From: Echinometra lucunter
Lineage: Eukaryota; Echinodermata; Echinoidea; Camarodonta; Echinometridae
Direction of reading: 5' to 3'
DNA: 64,000 nucleotides
NCBI GenBank assembly: GCA_029962745.1
Contig: CM057156.1
Coordinates: 3,370,114 to 3,434,113 of the forward strand
Shown here: positions 13,201 through 23,433 of the stretch, piece by piece
How the letters are laid out: each line of letters opens with the position of its first letter
Position numbering within the stretch: position 1 is the stretch's first letter
Notes under the pieces: model-generated
Told to the model about the DNA's origin: nothing
The model's input: the letters and a program-made list of their open reading frames with translations, nothing else
The model's database searches: none
Program-made: the position numbers and the translations under genes

Positions 13201-16200
13201 AAGAAATTATGGAATAGAATTTTAAAGGCATTGGCTAACTTTGTGAGTAGCTGATTTAAAAAAATTCTCAAATTAAGATGAAACATGTGTATGAGTACTT
13301 GTATTTGTACTCAAAAACCCTGAAACCAACCATAATTTGGAATGAAAAAGTGTAAGTTAGATGCAAACGGTGATTTTATTATCCTTCGTCTCACGAGACA
13401 ATCACTAAGAGGACCGCTTTGCTTGAATTTGAAAATGCCGTTATGTGCCTCTCTCCGCGTGATACGCCAATGCACACAGTACGGTAAGGTGAGTCATACG
13501 CGCATGCGCACTCCTTATGTCTATTCTGTGCAACCGACCCTTGTATATTTTTCAAACATTGGTTCACATTTTTGATATTTAAAAATACTTCCTGTGGATA
13601 TTATACTTTGAAACTTTCAGACTGGTATTTTTACACTATAACCCTTATGTTTATCCCATTTTCAAGTAACAAAACAAGAATTTTTAAAATCATAACAATG
13701 TTAACCAATGTCTTTAACTACACATTGTCATTTTTGGACAAGAAATTGTTAGATGTAGTGTAAAAAGGTGAAAATTATCTACAGGATTAAAATAATCATC
13801 TTTTATAGCATTTCTCAGATATCTGTCCTCTTAATAAATCAATCTTATGTTCTCCTATTTTTTTCTATTTTCTAGGTGCAATTTTCAAATTCTGGAATGA
13901 GTGAATACACAATTCGTACGCAGCCTACTGATTCGACAGTGTGCACAGCAGAATCAGCTGCCATTGCATTGTCTGTGCTAGAGAGAAAGCCAGAAATCAG
14001 AGAAGTAATCTTCATTTTCATGGTTATATGTCTTGTTTGATTACTGAACTGGTGTCTCTGTTTCGTGAAACAAAAGTAGTCAAATGTTTATTTTAGCTGA
14101 TCTCTATTTAAGATGTGCATTTCAAAATTTGATTATAATGATACATGTTATTGACCAGATGTTGTCTCTTTCTTGTTCTTCAAATTTGCATATTTGCACA
14201 CTTATGATTACCCTACTCATTGGGACCTGTATTAATGAAAAGCCAGAATCTGTACTTTTAGTGCTCACTTGGTCTGTGTACTGCATAGGAGAGAAAATTG
14301 TGTCTAAAACACTTGGAATATGACCATCCTTGAAGATTGTGAAGGGCGTATATTACAAATGATCTCTTTGTTTTCTACTTTGTCAGATCTCTGAGAGCAG
14401 TTTGTCTGTTGAATTATTTCATGTTTTTTTATTTAGATGAATGTCAAACCACTTGATGTTGTGTCAATTCCAGATGAAGCATGGTGCAGTTATACATCAC
14501 AGTGAGGAATACAAGGAGAGCATCCATAGTTTTTCTATTTGGATCATGAGACGGAGTGATGTGTAATTCTCTATATATTGTAATATTTTTTTCAGATTCT
14601 TGCCAAACCACTCAGAGCGTTGTGTCAGTTCCAGATGAACCATGGTGCAGTGGTGCATCACAGTAAGGAATACCTCAAAGCACATCCAGAGCTTCCTCAG
14701 TGTAAGTACACTCACTCATTTTTACCACAATGCAAGCGTGTATCACAGCTGTGGCGATCTCTTCTATATTCAAATTAGTATTTATCAAATATAGTCGTGC
14801 ACTGATTAAATGTAATCATGTGCTGCAACATAATGTTAAATTGTGCACGACTGTACAATAATAGAAAACAACATACATGTACATCATCATCATCAATAGT
14901 GATCTGTCAGTGAAAGGTTCAGTAAACCAATTAGTTTTTATGACAAATGTCTCTCCAAGTGCTACGCTCTTGAGACATCCGTTTCAGCTCTTCATATCCT
15001 GTTGCTCCACACTCTGTTATCGAATCATCTAGGATGCTTTTACGAGGTCTTCCCTTTGCCTTCTTTCCATGCAGGCGACCTTCTATAACTCTGACCATCA
15101 AACCATCATGTCACAGTATGTACATCAAAGATAATACATTCAAAAGAATAGTTTACGTGTTTCAAATAAGAAAATAACTAGTTTTAAAAGCATTTTTATG
15201 TTGAAATGTAAACTTGAAAAAAAAACAAAAACAAAAACAAAAACAAAAACAAGTCAAAACAAGAAGTATAGAACAAGACACATGGCGGCATGCATCTAAA
15301 TCTAGCAAAACCTGGCTGGGAGCTTTCTATAAATAGGATTGGTGCAAATGAATTGCATCCAAAGTTTACTCTGTTCTTTAGCTGGATAAGCTTTGAGGAT
15401 CTTGGATTTAACGAGTTTATAACAGTTTCAATATGAAGAGCACAAAATTTTTCAGTGGCTTCTTAAAGCTACCAGGTACTCCACCAACTTGGTTAGTATC
15501 TGCTTTCTGATTGTAACATTGAATCTCCATCATTTACACTCTCTTTCCAAGCAGCAGACGGAGACCATCTTGACTGCTCCATGAAAACACCACTTTCAAA
15601 TGTTAAAGGCGCAGACCACTGCCAGCACACGTGTATGCCATGTACTTTGTCATGACCTTATGCTGCACCACGACAGCAAAAGTTATAGCATATAGCATTC
15701 GTTTTTTGACCCACTTTGTATACTCCAAGGAAAATGGCAGGTGAAGGAATGTGTTCCAGTGTTGACCTTCAGGTGATTCCGAACAACAGTCTGAATGAAC
15801 AGCTTCAAAGCATTGCATTCGTGAGTGGCATTGTAGGCTTGGTACACCTCACCCACAGTGTCGTTGACAAGTGCCGTTTAACTGAACCCGTTGCAAGGCA
15901 GTGGGGTCCAAGTGCTGCTCTAGAACAAACTGGAAGAATATACAATACATACAAATTAAAAATGATACAATATATAAAACCATGTATGATCTTTTGGTCA
16001 TACATAAGCTCAAAACTTATGTCTAAAGAAATATTTATGAAGAAAAATGCTTGAGTACAAAATTCATGAATCTTTTGGTTACCTCCACTCTCAAAGTGGA
16101 CGTCCGTCTTCTTCGAGGAGGGCGACAGCTCCTTTTACTACTTCCTTGAAGAGCTGAAAGTGATGCTGCATCTTTTCATTGGCTTTGGCGTTGGTGGAGA

Positions 16201-19200
16201 GCAGGTATGCCAGGAACAGTCCTCTTGTGTCCTTTCCCTCTCTCCAGATGGGTGGTCTGATATGCATGAGAGCAGGGTAATAAACCCTGATATCCATGAC
16301 GTTGTCGTCGTTGGTCCCCTTTCCGGTCTGGAAGTAAGAAAACAAGAACAAGAACTGAGCTGTGCTTCACCTGAAAAAAAAAACTTGTAATTCTTTCGGT
16401 TTCTGATTATGAGGCAGTAAGTGCATGAAGAATTTTGCACAAAGTACAAGTTTCGTGTTAGATATTTGAAAGAAAATTGCCAATTACTTCCTTGCAGGGC
16501 GAGTTCAGTAGGAAAATCTCCCATGCCATCATGAGCATCTAAATGCCATACTGTAAGACTGCAAAGTGCACGTAGGGCTCATCACCTTCCAAATGCTATC
16601 TAGAAGGCCCCAGAGAGGGTAACCTCCTGCTGGCCTGTCTTGGCCATCGCATCCTCCACAGCCCCACGATTGATGTGGTGCCCCATCCATGCATTGTCCA
16701 TGCCAAGCACTGTTGCCTTGCTGGAACTTTCTGCCATGGACCTGTTAATTTGGAATGGACCAGAAATTATATAAAATACACATGAATAAGACTAGCTATC
16801 GATCTAAAAAAAACTACATTGTAAAGTCTAAAACTAATATATATTTTTGGTATTTATTGTGGTTTAAGATGTGCACACAGGACCAAATTACAATTATTGG
16901 TCAAAACAACAAATTACTTAACCACAATATCAATTAGTATATAGGCCTTATTCAAATTCTAGCCCAAATGCGATCTTAGACTAAGACTAGATCTAGATGA
17001 TTCCTCGTCAAGACTAAGGGAAGCAGTGGCTTTGACAGATAGAGGGAGTCAAACTTAACATTGTGTCCTATAAGAATTACATGCTTTCAGTTGATTTCTT
17101 GTTGACTTCTTGTTTAAACACAATACTCCATCATGGACAGTCAGTTTTGTTACTTTGATACATGATACTCAATTGTCCTTTTAGAAGTGATGTTTGCACT
17201 GAAGTTTCTTTGTGATGAAGCATGTGCAATCTGAAGAAGGTATCCCTCATCTTTACCTGATTCAGAGGTTTCAACATCCAAAATAATATTGAGAATATAT
17301 GATGAAATGTTCTCGCCTGGTGTCCTCTGGGACATGGGAGTGCTTTCAGGAATGATGGCACAGTCATTTTATTCAACTAAGGTCAATTCCTTCTCATATC
17401 AGGGGTCTTCTTTCACACAGGCATTGGCCAAGAATTTGCCACATGTCCTTCTTCCAATCTCTATGCCTTCCTAGCCGTGTTCTCTGTCACCTTCCTATTT
17501 TCAACCTTCTTGTCAACGTTTTTCAGTCGCACATTGTGAGTGCTCCCAGGAGAGATTAACACATCCTGGAACACATCTTGCATGTAGGATTGTCTACAGT
17601 TTTTCTGGGAAACAGCCACCCCAAGCCTGTGAGGAAGGCTTCCTGATGAACTTGAGTATTGACATCTCTTTGGGGCCTTTTATGCAACCTGAATGTTGTT
17701 TGTTGACTTTGGTGGAGCCACATAGAGCTACTTGTTCAGCATTTCATGCACGGATTTCCAGCAGATTGCTGAGGTCTTCCCACAGTTCAAGATTGGTGAG
17801 AGACTCTCCTCTTGACCAAGCAGCTGTAACTGTATAATTCACCTTTCTGCCAAGCTTTCCACATGTTCCACAATTCTCATGTTTCTGAGACATATGAGAA
17901 ATGATGTTTTGCACATCCATGTGCAACACCTGCCACATGTCCTCTATTCTGGTGTTATACCGATGAGAAGCACTTGAAGATATATGCCAGAAAGCTGTTC
18001 TTACTTTGAGTCATACTTTGATGCCAACGTGTACAGGACAGAGTTAAAGTTCTGCTTTGTATGATAATAGTGTCACTCCACTTTTCAATTGTTTATTTCC
18101 TATTTTTTTTATATATTTCATATTTTTTAAACAGGGTAGGCCCATCAGTAGTTTTAATACTGCTGTACTTGGGATTTTGTATTGCTTAGACAATACTGGT
18201 TAAACTGGTCACAGAGGTGTGCCAAAATACTACTATCATCATCCATAATCACTGTTTTCAATGTACCGCCTTTACAAGTCCTACACAAACACTATGTTCT
18301 GTGGCCTTTGAACTTCCATTCCAGTTTCCTCTACAGACATGTGCTGGTGGTTCCTTGCCTCACAATATCTATGTTACATACATGTATCTTCTTCTCTGCG
18401 CTGTCAGCTAGTAGCTATCTACATAGCTCTGATAGCTAACTTTATGTACCTGATCTGATGCTGCATGACTGGCCGTGCCAAGTGTGGAAAAATATAATTG
18501 AATTAATTCAATTGAATTCAAAGTATTTTTTTTATATGCAAAAATGCATACATATAGCAGCCATAGGTTGAAACTGCACATGCTTACTGGTACATAAATT
18601 TTTCAGTATCATATTACAATACATCAGTATAAAAATTAATCAACTCAACAATTGAAAAGAAAGAAAAATTTACCATTATGCTGTTAACTAGAATATACAC
18701 AAAATAAAAGCACGAAAAACATTGAATTGGAGATTAATACTAAGAAACATCCTTAATGTGAGTTTATGCAAACCCATGTGGATTTTACTAGCTTCATTGC
18801 AATTGGTTGCTGCATTGTGGTTCTTTATGATGTCTCTGTATTGTACCTGATAGGCAAAATAAGTCTTTCATCTTTTATTTCATTCAGCAGATTATTTCAT
18901 TTTCAAAAAAGTTTTAAAATGATTGCATTATTGACATTTGGCAAAGTTTGAACTCAATGTAAATGTAGCATGTTAGTTGCTTCATTCTATTAAAGAGAGT
19001 TGCCCATGAAAGATTGCCACAAAGATTATTGCCATATCACTATGAAGTAGGTATTTCTTACCTCCCCTTTTTTTGGCATTGACATATTTTGAACAGAAGA
19101 TAACAAAAGATAAGTTTTAAAAGTTAAACTACCATATTGAATCATTTTCTTGCACGACTGATTTCTCCTCTCTATTTTCCTTTACTGTATTCTAGACAAA

Positions 19201-19245
19201 AGTTGGGTAGACCGGGGAAAGAAGCCTAAACCCGATGAGTCATGA
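1300..19245 (+). CDS. DTWD2: DTWD2-like tRNA-uridine aminocarboxypropyltransferase, six exons
   Basis: Exons: 1300-1439, 11789-11974, 12542-12749, 13876-14004, 14596-14701 and 19196-19245. They sum to 819 bases, giving 272 residues (the human protein is near 300). Splice sites are GT-AG and all codon phases agree. The family (DTW domain, TDD superfamily) transfers the aminocarboxypropyl group of S-adenosylmethionine to uridine in the tRNA D-loop; human DTWD2 makes acp3U at position 20a. Seen here: a cysteine cluster at the exon 1/2 junction (CSRC then LCPY), the block VQHPNEEKRLLRTVP, and the signature DGTW at about residues 157-160 in exon 3. The start is the first ATG of a tandem ATG pair; the frame is open further upstream to an ATG at 1180, so a longer N-terminus is possible. 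The last exon is short and lysine-rich (ends KKPKPDES) and is the least certain part. Intron 1 is over 10 kb because of a LINE. Likely functional. Confidence 0.92.
1662..1741. repeat. GGTGTTGG-type hairpin element (short MITE)
   Basis: An 80-base inverted repeat. The outer arms read GATTTCAAGTACGGTGTTGG and, in reverse complement, GATTTCAAGTTCGGTGTTAC. The centre is TGAG. The same terminal sequence recurs at 1910-1940, 2325-2352 (inverted) and 25978-26013 (inverted), so this is a dispersed fold-back family. It sits in DTWD2 intron 1. Confidence 0.7.
1908..2353. mobile_element. Longer relative of the GGTGTTGG fold-back family
   Basis: The left end carries ATGATTTCAAGTACGGTGTT and the right end carries AACACCAACACC then GAACTTGAAATCACC, which is the inverted form. 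The roughly 445 bases between are unique and non-coding. This could be one long MITE or two separate short relatives; the sequence alone does not decide. Confidence 0.45.
2354..4590. other. DTWD2 intron 1, no gene seen apart from a THAP-like trace
   Basis: AT-rich, non-coding sequence. The only coding-like trace is near 3457-3646 on the + strand. There a short frame starting MPRCLAFG is followed in another frame by VCEDHFKPGCW, which resembles the cysteine-histidine part of a THAP zinc-binding domain. It is broken by stops and is at best a remnant of a P-element/THAP-type sequence. Confidence 0.35.
4591..5335. repeat. (CTT)n/(CCT)n array containing a 500-N assembly gap
   Basis: CTT units run from 4591 and grade into TCC-rich sequence before a gap of exactly 500 N at 4784-5283. 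Pure TTC resumes to about 5335. The round gap size indicates a placeholder. The serine/leucine-rich reading frames across it are artefacts. Confidence 0.97.
5542..6653 (+). pseudogene. LINE ORF1 (gag-like, CCHC zinc knuckle), broken
   Basis: A candidate start at 5542 (MASKAGTGLP...) runs into early stops. The best preserved part is 6040-6501, where YRVFISTEAARCFECGEAGH is followed by LSKNC, a C-X2-C-X4-H-X4-C zinc knuckle. Such knuckles bind nucleic acid in ORF1 proteins of Tx1-type elements. After the knuckle the protein becomes proline- and serine-rich and is continued in a second frame (6372-6653). At least two frame breaks are needed, so it cannot give a full protein. Confidence 0.75.
7066..10966 (+). 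pseudogene. LINE ORF2: endonuclease-reverse transcriptase, frameshifted
   Basis: In order: an endonuclease start (LTLNTGGCSNAM, about 7105-7155), VFLQEIN in another frame (about 7207), RLDRFYVSFPL and SDHCAIS near 7720-7820, and RT motifs KTPGLDGLSSEFYQTFWPL (about 8500-8560). These are followed by NLDQRKAFDNVDH (about 8884), GIRQGCPLSGLLYS (about 9060) and the catalytic YADD at 9195-9206. A long C-terminal part (9608-10966) includes a CGWCGKKGTILHLFIEC cysteine motif. The reading shifts frame near 7180, 7760, 8300, 8450, 8700 and 9610. Family length fits a full Tx1 ORF2 of about 1300 residues. Catalytic residues survive, but the breaks make it non-functional. Confidence 0.88.
11383..11627. 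repeat. GAA/GGA then CTC purine-pyrimidine switch microsatellite
   Basis: A short CTT run is followed by about 130 bases of GAAGAA/GAGAGG purine sequence, then by CTCCTC pyrimidine sequence. It sits immediately after the LINE 3' end, and the purine and pyrimidine halves could pair as a loose hairpin. Reading frames across it are compositional artefacts. Confidence 0.9.
13222..13717 (+). mobile_element. TTAA-flanked MITE, family 1 copy A
   Basis: The element is bounded by TTAA on both sides with terminal inverted repeats AGGCATTGGCTAAC and its slightly diverged partner (GTTAACCAATGTCT). It matches the element at 22710-23218 over its whole length. There is no coding capacity. TTAA target duplication is the hallmark of piggyBac-type insertion, but no transposase was seen. 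It lies in the DTWD2 intron between exons 3 and 4. Confidence 0.85.
14437..14529 (+). pseudogene. Degenerate tandem copy of DTWD2 exon 5
   Basis: The segment aligns along its length with the true exon at 14596-14701, for example CAAACCACTT/CAAACCACTC, TTCCAGATGAA and the CATGGTGCAGT and CATCACAGT blocks. It is preceded by an acceptor-like TTTATTTAG. Relative to the real exon it lacks two bases near its start, which breaks the frame, and no good donor follows. It is a decayed exon duplication about 160 bases upstream of the functional exon. Confidence 0.8.
14945..15117 (-). mobile_element. LINE ORF2 C-terminal remnant
   Basis: On the minus strand the frame gives DGLMVRVIEGRLHGKKAKGR followed by PRKSILDDS and a WRDI block. 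The GR-x-GK-x-x-GRPR pattern is the usual C-terminal tail of RTE/Jockey-like endonuclease-RT proteins. Only about 57 residues survive, inside DTWD2 intron 5. Confidence 0.65.
15540..16000 (-). pseudogene. Unidentified decayed coding block
   Basis: The minus strand has a frame containing ALVNDTVGEVYQAYNATHEC and then ALKLFIQTVVRNHLKV, with stops on either side. Composition looks protein-like, not random, and it follows directly after the better preserved block at 16091-16333. The family is not recognised. It may be a remnant of a mobile-element-borne gene or of a retired host gene. Confidence 0.35.
16091..16333 (-). pseudogene. Unidentified minus-strand exon-like block (ends GRPL-stop)
   Basis: An acceptor-like TTACTTCCAG precedes an open frame starting TGKGTNDDNVMDIRVYYPAL. 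It continues through MHIRPPIWREGKD and FQLFKEVVKGAVALLEEDG and ends at a stop. The periodicity and lack of low complexity suggest a real coding origin. More pieces of apparently the same protein lie at 16540-16740 on the same strand. I do not recognise the family. It lies antisense within DTWD2 intron 5. Confidence 0.45.
16540..16745 (-). pseudogene. Further pieces of the same unidentified protein
   Basis: The minus strand gives SKATVLGMDNAWMGHHINRG and AVEDAMAKTGQQEVTLSG, and then, after a break, DEPYVHFAVLQYG. In-frame stops (TAG) separate the pieces, so the copy is decayed. Order and strand fit continuation into 16091-16333. No family is assigned. Confidence 0.4.
16746..19195. other. DTWD2 intron 5, remaining sequence
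   Basis: AT-rich intron. Weak minus-strand protein-like traces occur at about 17150-17335 and 17744-17938; the second contains an HENCGTCGKLG cysteine pair. They have frame breaks and no recognisable family and may belong to the same decayed unit as 16.1-16.7 kb. From 18000 to 19195 nothing is seen. Confidence 0.4.
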
Positions 19246-20837
19246 CAGAGATCCATCTTAGGACGTTACCTAGCAACCAGATGACATTACTATCCTCCAG
19301 GCTACCAAGGCTACACAAAGAGCAAGTATCACAAGCAGCCATCGGTTAAATGTACTGGACGCTGTGCTGAAAGTCATTTATATACAATGCATACATAGAC
19401 GTATATATTTTTTAAAGTTTAAAAGTACCAAAAGCCCCACAACATTTTTAGTGTACAAGTCAATGGGATATAAGGCATCAAAGAAAATGATGCTGAAGCA
19501 GGAGGCGTCTATTTTACCCCCTGGCTGCAAAAATGCATCAACTCTCAAATAAGAGAGCACTTTGTCAAAACTTGCGCGAACAATGCCATGACAACGTTTT
19601 TTGCGTTACCTTTTTAAGAATTTGATTGGTGCACATTTTTTTGCAGCCAGGCAGGAAACAAAAATGTGTCCTGCCTCTGTGCCATTTTTTTGTCACCTCA
19701 TACCCTATAGGCTTACACAAAAAATGTGGCACCACAAAGTCGCATCATATCTGAACGCACCTTTACAGTAGCATGTTACTTTGATAAATGTGTACCTGAT
19801 CTGCTACATACGGATGCTGTCATTGCACGATTCTTAATACATGTATCCCTCTGTGTTACAGCATGGTAGTGAGTACCATGGGTATGAAAGCACATGAGAT
19901 GGAAGTTTAGATTGAATATAGGTGCAGTTGTCTTGAGTCCTGCCATCTGAACATTCCACCTTTTTTTCCCCTCCTGAATTTATCAGATGTATATTTTGAT
20001 GTAAATAAATCTGATGAGGGATAATAAGATGAAAAGTAAAAGCCAATCTCTGCTTATATATACAGACTTATTGCGTGAATGGGTTACCCGCATGCCAGTC
20101 CTCCAAAACAGAATGCTTCCAAAATATTGCACAGGTCCATTTCCCAATATAAAATACCAACAAAAGATATTATCACATAAATCTACTTGGCCAGGACAAG
20201 CAAGATTTCAAATTTTCTCTGATTAACCTTTCTAAAGAAAAAAATCCTCATTGGTATTGAAAGGCACCCCTTCTTTGATTTAGAAACTTCTAAAGTTAGA
20301 ACATATGAACAGCTTTAGACACCTGTATGTTCTTAACATTGGAACATTTGCCAAGATGGTGTGTGACATTTGTTCTAGGGCTAATTTCATTAAGTCTTCT
20401 GAGTCCAGCTTCCAAAAAAATTCATAAAGTTATTTTTTGAAAAGTTTTCTCTACATGCCAGTCTACAGTGAAATGCATTCCAATGTTGTGTTTGAGTTTG
20501 CAGCATCATTTGTGTGTGAGTTAATGTGGCCATGTGTTTTGAGTCAGGCTTCCTAGAAAATTGTCATAAGTTACTTCTTTAAAATTTTTAAATCTTAAGT
20601 TTGAACATACAAACTGCTTTGTAAACCTGCCTTTCAAAGAGCAAAAGAATTTCTCCTGGATCTTCAGGTATGTGGTATTAAACAGATACACAAACCTCCC
20701 AACCATTCTGAATTTGGAGGGAAGAATCTGCATTTTGACCATTCCAGACTCATGTTTCGATATGATTGTCCTATTTTTCTTGATACACACTCCTATGGGA
20801 AATGCTGTTTCTTTCCTAATTTTGAGCAAAATCATCC
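19246..20837. other. DTWD2 3' flank, no gene seen
   Basis: Probable 3' UTR and intergenic sequence. An AATAAA occurs at about 20002 and is one possible polyadenylation signal. Short frames here are not protein-like. Confidence 0.4.
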
Positions 20838-21360
20838 CTATTTTTCAGTCAGAAAGGTTGGGAGGTCTGGATACATCATGGAAATTAACAAGAGTCTCTT
20901 GAGGGGATCTGCCATGATTTGGGTCGGAAGGCTGGTACTAACTTGTTTGTCACTGTTTGCTTCATCTTTGCAAACATGTGAGATGTCATCCAGGATTGTT
21001 TTCAGTGTAGAGAGAGTGTCATCAGTACTTCTGGACACCATCTCTCTCATGCAAAGTATATTAGTGTTTCCTGCCTCAGCAGTAGTATGAGACATGTAAA
21101 TGTCTCCAGACTTCGTTGTCTCGTCAGTGCCAAGGCTGATTTTTTACTTAGATGTTGATTCTTTTATTTGTTTTGGGCAATAAGAAGCCGTTCATCTTTC
21201 TTAGGTGGTACCTTGAACAAATCATTCCTGAGATGTTCTTCTACAAGGATTTTCATTTCTGTGGCGCTGAAAAGACTTCCTTGGACCTTGCGACGTATGT
21301 AAGCAGACATCCGTTGTTGAGTTGGTAGAACAACATCAGAAAACTGGAAACGGACAGTGA
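20838..21360 (-). pseudogene. Unidentified minus-strand coding traces (possible DNA-binding factor)
   Basis: The minus strand gives an open stretch TVRFQFSDVVLPTQQRMSAY followed by SLFSATEMKILVEEHLRNDL (about 21360-21150). In a second block (21095-20838) it gives CMREMVSRSTDDTLSTLKTI and a helical continuation. The FSATEMKILVEEH phrase resembles the first helix of Myb/SANT-like (NAIF1-type) proteins that accompany transposons, but this is only a resemblance. Stops separate the blocks. Confidence 0.35.
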
Positions 21361-21575
21361 AAAGATGGCTATAACGGAGTCATTGTCAAGTCATGATATA
21401 AGTCATCGTATACTTTGTTGTGCTATATATCTGAAGTCGCCAAACTCATGACAACTGCTCAATAAATCCTTAAATTGTAGACAATAATGTATTGCGATGA
21501 ATCACATACTTGTGTTATATTCATTGAAGATAGTCCAATATATTATACCGTAGGTATGGGTAACATTCATATGTA

Positions 21576-21989
21576 TTAACCCATTCGTGACAGGAATTAT
21601 TTAAAGCCTAATTTGATCAGCTTTTATTCTTCAAATTGGCAACACCAATCTTATTTTATTGCTACATTTTTCTTATAAAACGTCATGTATCTGAAATGAA
21701 TATAAATTGACAGAAATTATGATGAGAAGTCAAAAAGTTGCCAATTTGCAGGGGAGAACGGTGATTTTAAACCTTCTATCACATTGCCAATTTAAGGATT
21801 TTAATGCTTATTTTCCTTTAAAAAAATTTCAGCATCAAACAACGAATATTGACGCAACCAAAATGGGTACAGTTTGTGTAGAATTTTTTGCTCTTTCTGC
21901 TCATGTATTTGGTATGATTTTTAAGGCTCCGCATCAAAAGTTATTAGACCAAACCACAAAATGTGGACTCTCTGTCACAAATGGGTTAA
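21576..21989 (+). mobile_element. TTAA-flanked MITE, family 2 copy A
   Basis: TTAA on both sides, with 14-base terminal inverted repeats starting CCCATTCGTGACAG (right end CTGTCACAAATGGG). It is nearly identical to the copies at 24553-25022 and 29946-30361. Termini starting CCC next to TTAA fit piggyBac-type elements. The internal open frame is conserved between copies only because the copies are recent; it encodes nothing recognisable. Confidence 0.9.
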
Positions 21990-22080
21990 ACCAGGCAATT
22001 ACAATTGACAAATTTATCTATGGTGTTGATAATGTGCATATCAAATGTTACTGTTCCCCAACCATTACCTCATCTTCCTG

Positions 22081-22240
22081 TCACATGGTAGCCTCTATTT
22101 CAGCAATACTCCTTTTATTTTCTACCTTTATAAGTTCTAATTTTTCATTCAGTTCAAGCTGCTGTCTTTTGAGTCTCTGTTCCTTGAGCAACTGTTCTTT
22201 CCATTCTCTAGCAGAAGAATAAGAGTGCAGCACATCCACG
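22081..22240 (-). pseudogene. Coiled-coil exon-like block
   Basis: The minus strand has an acceptor-like CAG and then FYIPVDVLHSYSSAREWKEQ, followed by a charged helix (LLKEQRLKRQQLELNEKLEL...ENKRSIAEIEATM) and a stop. It resembles the C-terminal coiled-coil tails of Myb/SANT-like transposon accessory proteins and could be the end or start of the unit at 20838-21360, split by the MITE at 21576. The assignment is inference. Confidence 0.35.
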
Positions 22241-22709
22241 GGTATGTAAAAAATCTGGCTGGTTTGTTGAACTGTACTTCTTAGTAATAAGGTCTGCAAG
22301 CAAAGACTAGCAACATGTATGGATAATATGCATGTCAATGTACACACATGCATAATATATTGAGATCGCACAACACACACAGTGAGACTGGAATATGATG
22401 GAGCAATAAAGAGTCAGCAGACATTTGAGTTGAGCAAAACTTGAGACTTTAATTTGTCATTATTCGGCTGGATGAACCCCAAAACATAACAAAATTTGGC
22501 GAGGAGGATGGGATACGAAGCCACACGTGCATAGCACATATATGTACTGTGCTACAACAAAACAACTTGCTATTTTTTTTTTTTTAACCTGCGTCTACAT
22601 ATTTGCAACCATTCTTCAAATTGCTTATTATTCTGATTTATCCGAGAATGCAAGTAACTTCGACTTTATGTAATGCATATCTAAACTTATGCTAAATACC
22701 AACAAAGCA

Positions 22710-23218
22710 TTAAAGGCATTGGCTAACTTTGTGAGCAGCTGATTTAAAAAATTCTCAAACTAAGATGAAACATGTGTATGAGTACTTGTATTTATACTCA
22801 AAAACCCTGAAACCAACCATAATTTGGAAGGAAAAGCTGTAAGTTAGACGCAAACCGCAATTTTATTAGCTTTCGTCTCGAGAGACACTGAACTAAGAGG
22901 ACCGTTTGCGCAAATTCAAAAATACCGTTACTTGCCTTCCGCCGCGTGATACGTCAATACACACAGTGCGGTCCGTTGAGTCATGTGCGCATGCGCACTC
23001 CGTACGTTGGGCCTATGCAACCGTAGTATGCAACCGACCCTCGTATATTTTTCAAACATTGGTTCACATTTCTAATATTTAAAAATACTTTCCGTGGATA
23101 TTATGCTCTGAAACTTTCACACTGGTATTTTTACATTATAACCCTAATGTTTATCCCATTTTAAAGTAACAAAATGAGATTTTTTTAAAATCATAACAAT
23201 GTTAGCCAATGCCTTTAA
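22710..23218 (+). mobile_element. TTAA-flanked MITE, family 1 copy B
   Basis: TTAA flanks with perfect 14-base inverted termini AGGCATTGGCTAAC and GTTAGCCAATGCCT. It is collinear with 13222-13717, with scattered substitutions and a small insertion around 23020. Non-coding. Confidence 0.88.
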
Positions 23219-23433
23219 CAACTCTTCTGCTTCTTTCATCTAAATGTTTGGTTTGCGTTACAAATGAAGCATACAGTAATTCATTGAATGAATTACTGTA
23301 AGTTGCATAACATTTGGCAACATTTTAAATTCCTACTCTCAATGCAGACTTTGTTTACATCTGACACTGAGTGTAATGTATGAACATTTCAACATTTATA
23401 CATAGTAATTCAACCAAACTTTTACTTGCAAAA

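Noticed and set aside
15716..16390. + strand frames at 15716-16054 and 16160-16390
   Set aside because: Shadows of the better protein-like minus-strand blocks.
21707..22222. 171-codon + strand frame
   Set aside because: Its first half is MITE family 2 and its second half is antisense to a coiled-coil block; the copies of the MITE do not conserve it as a protein.
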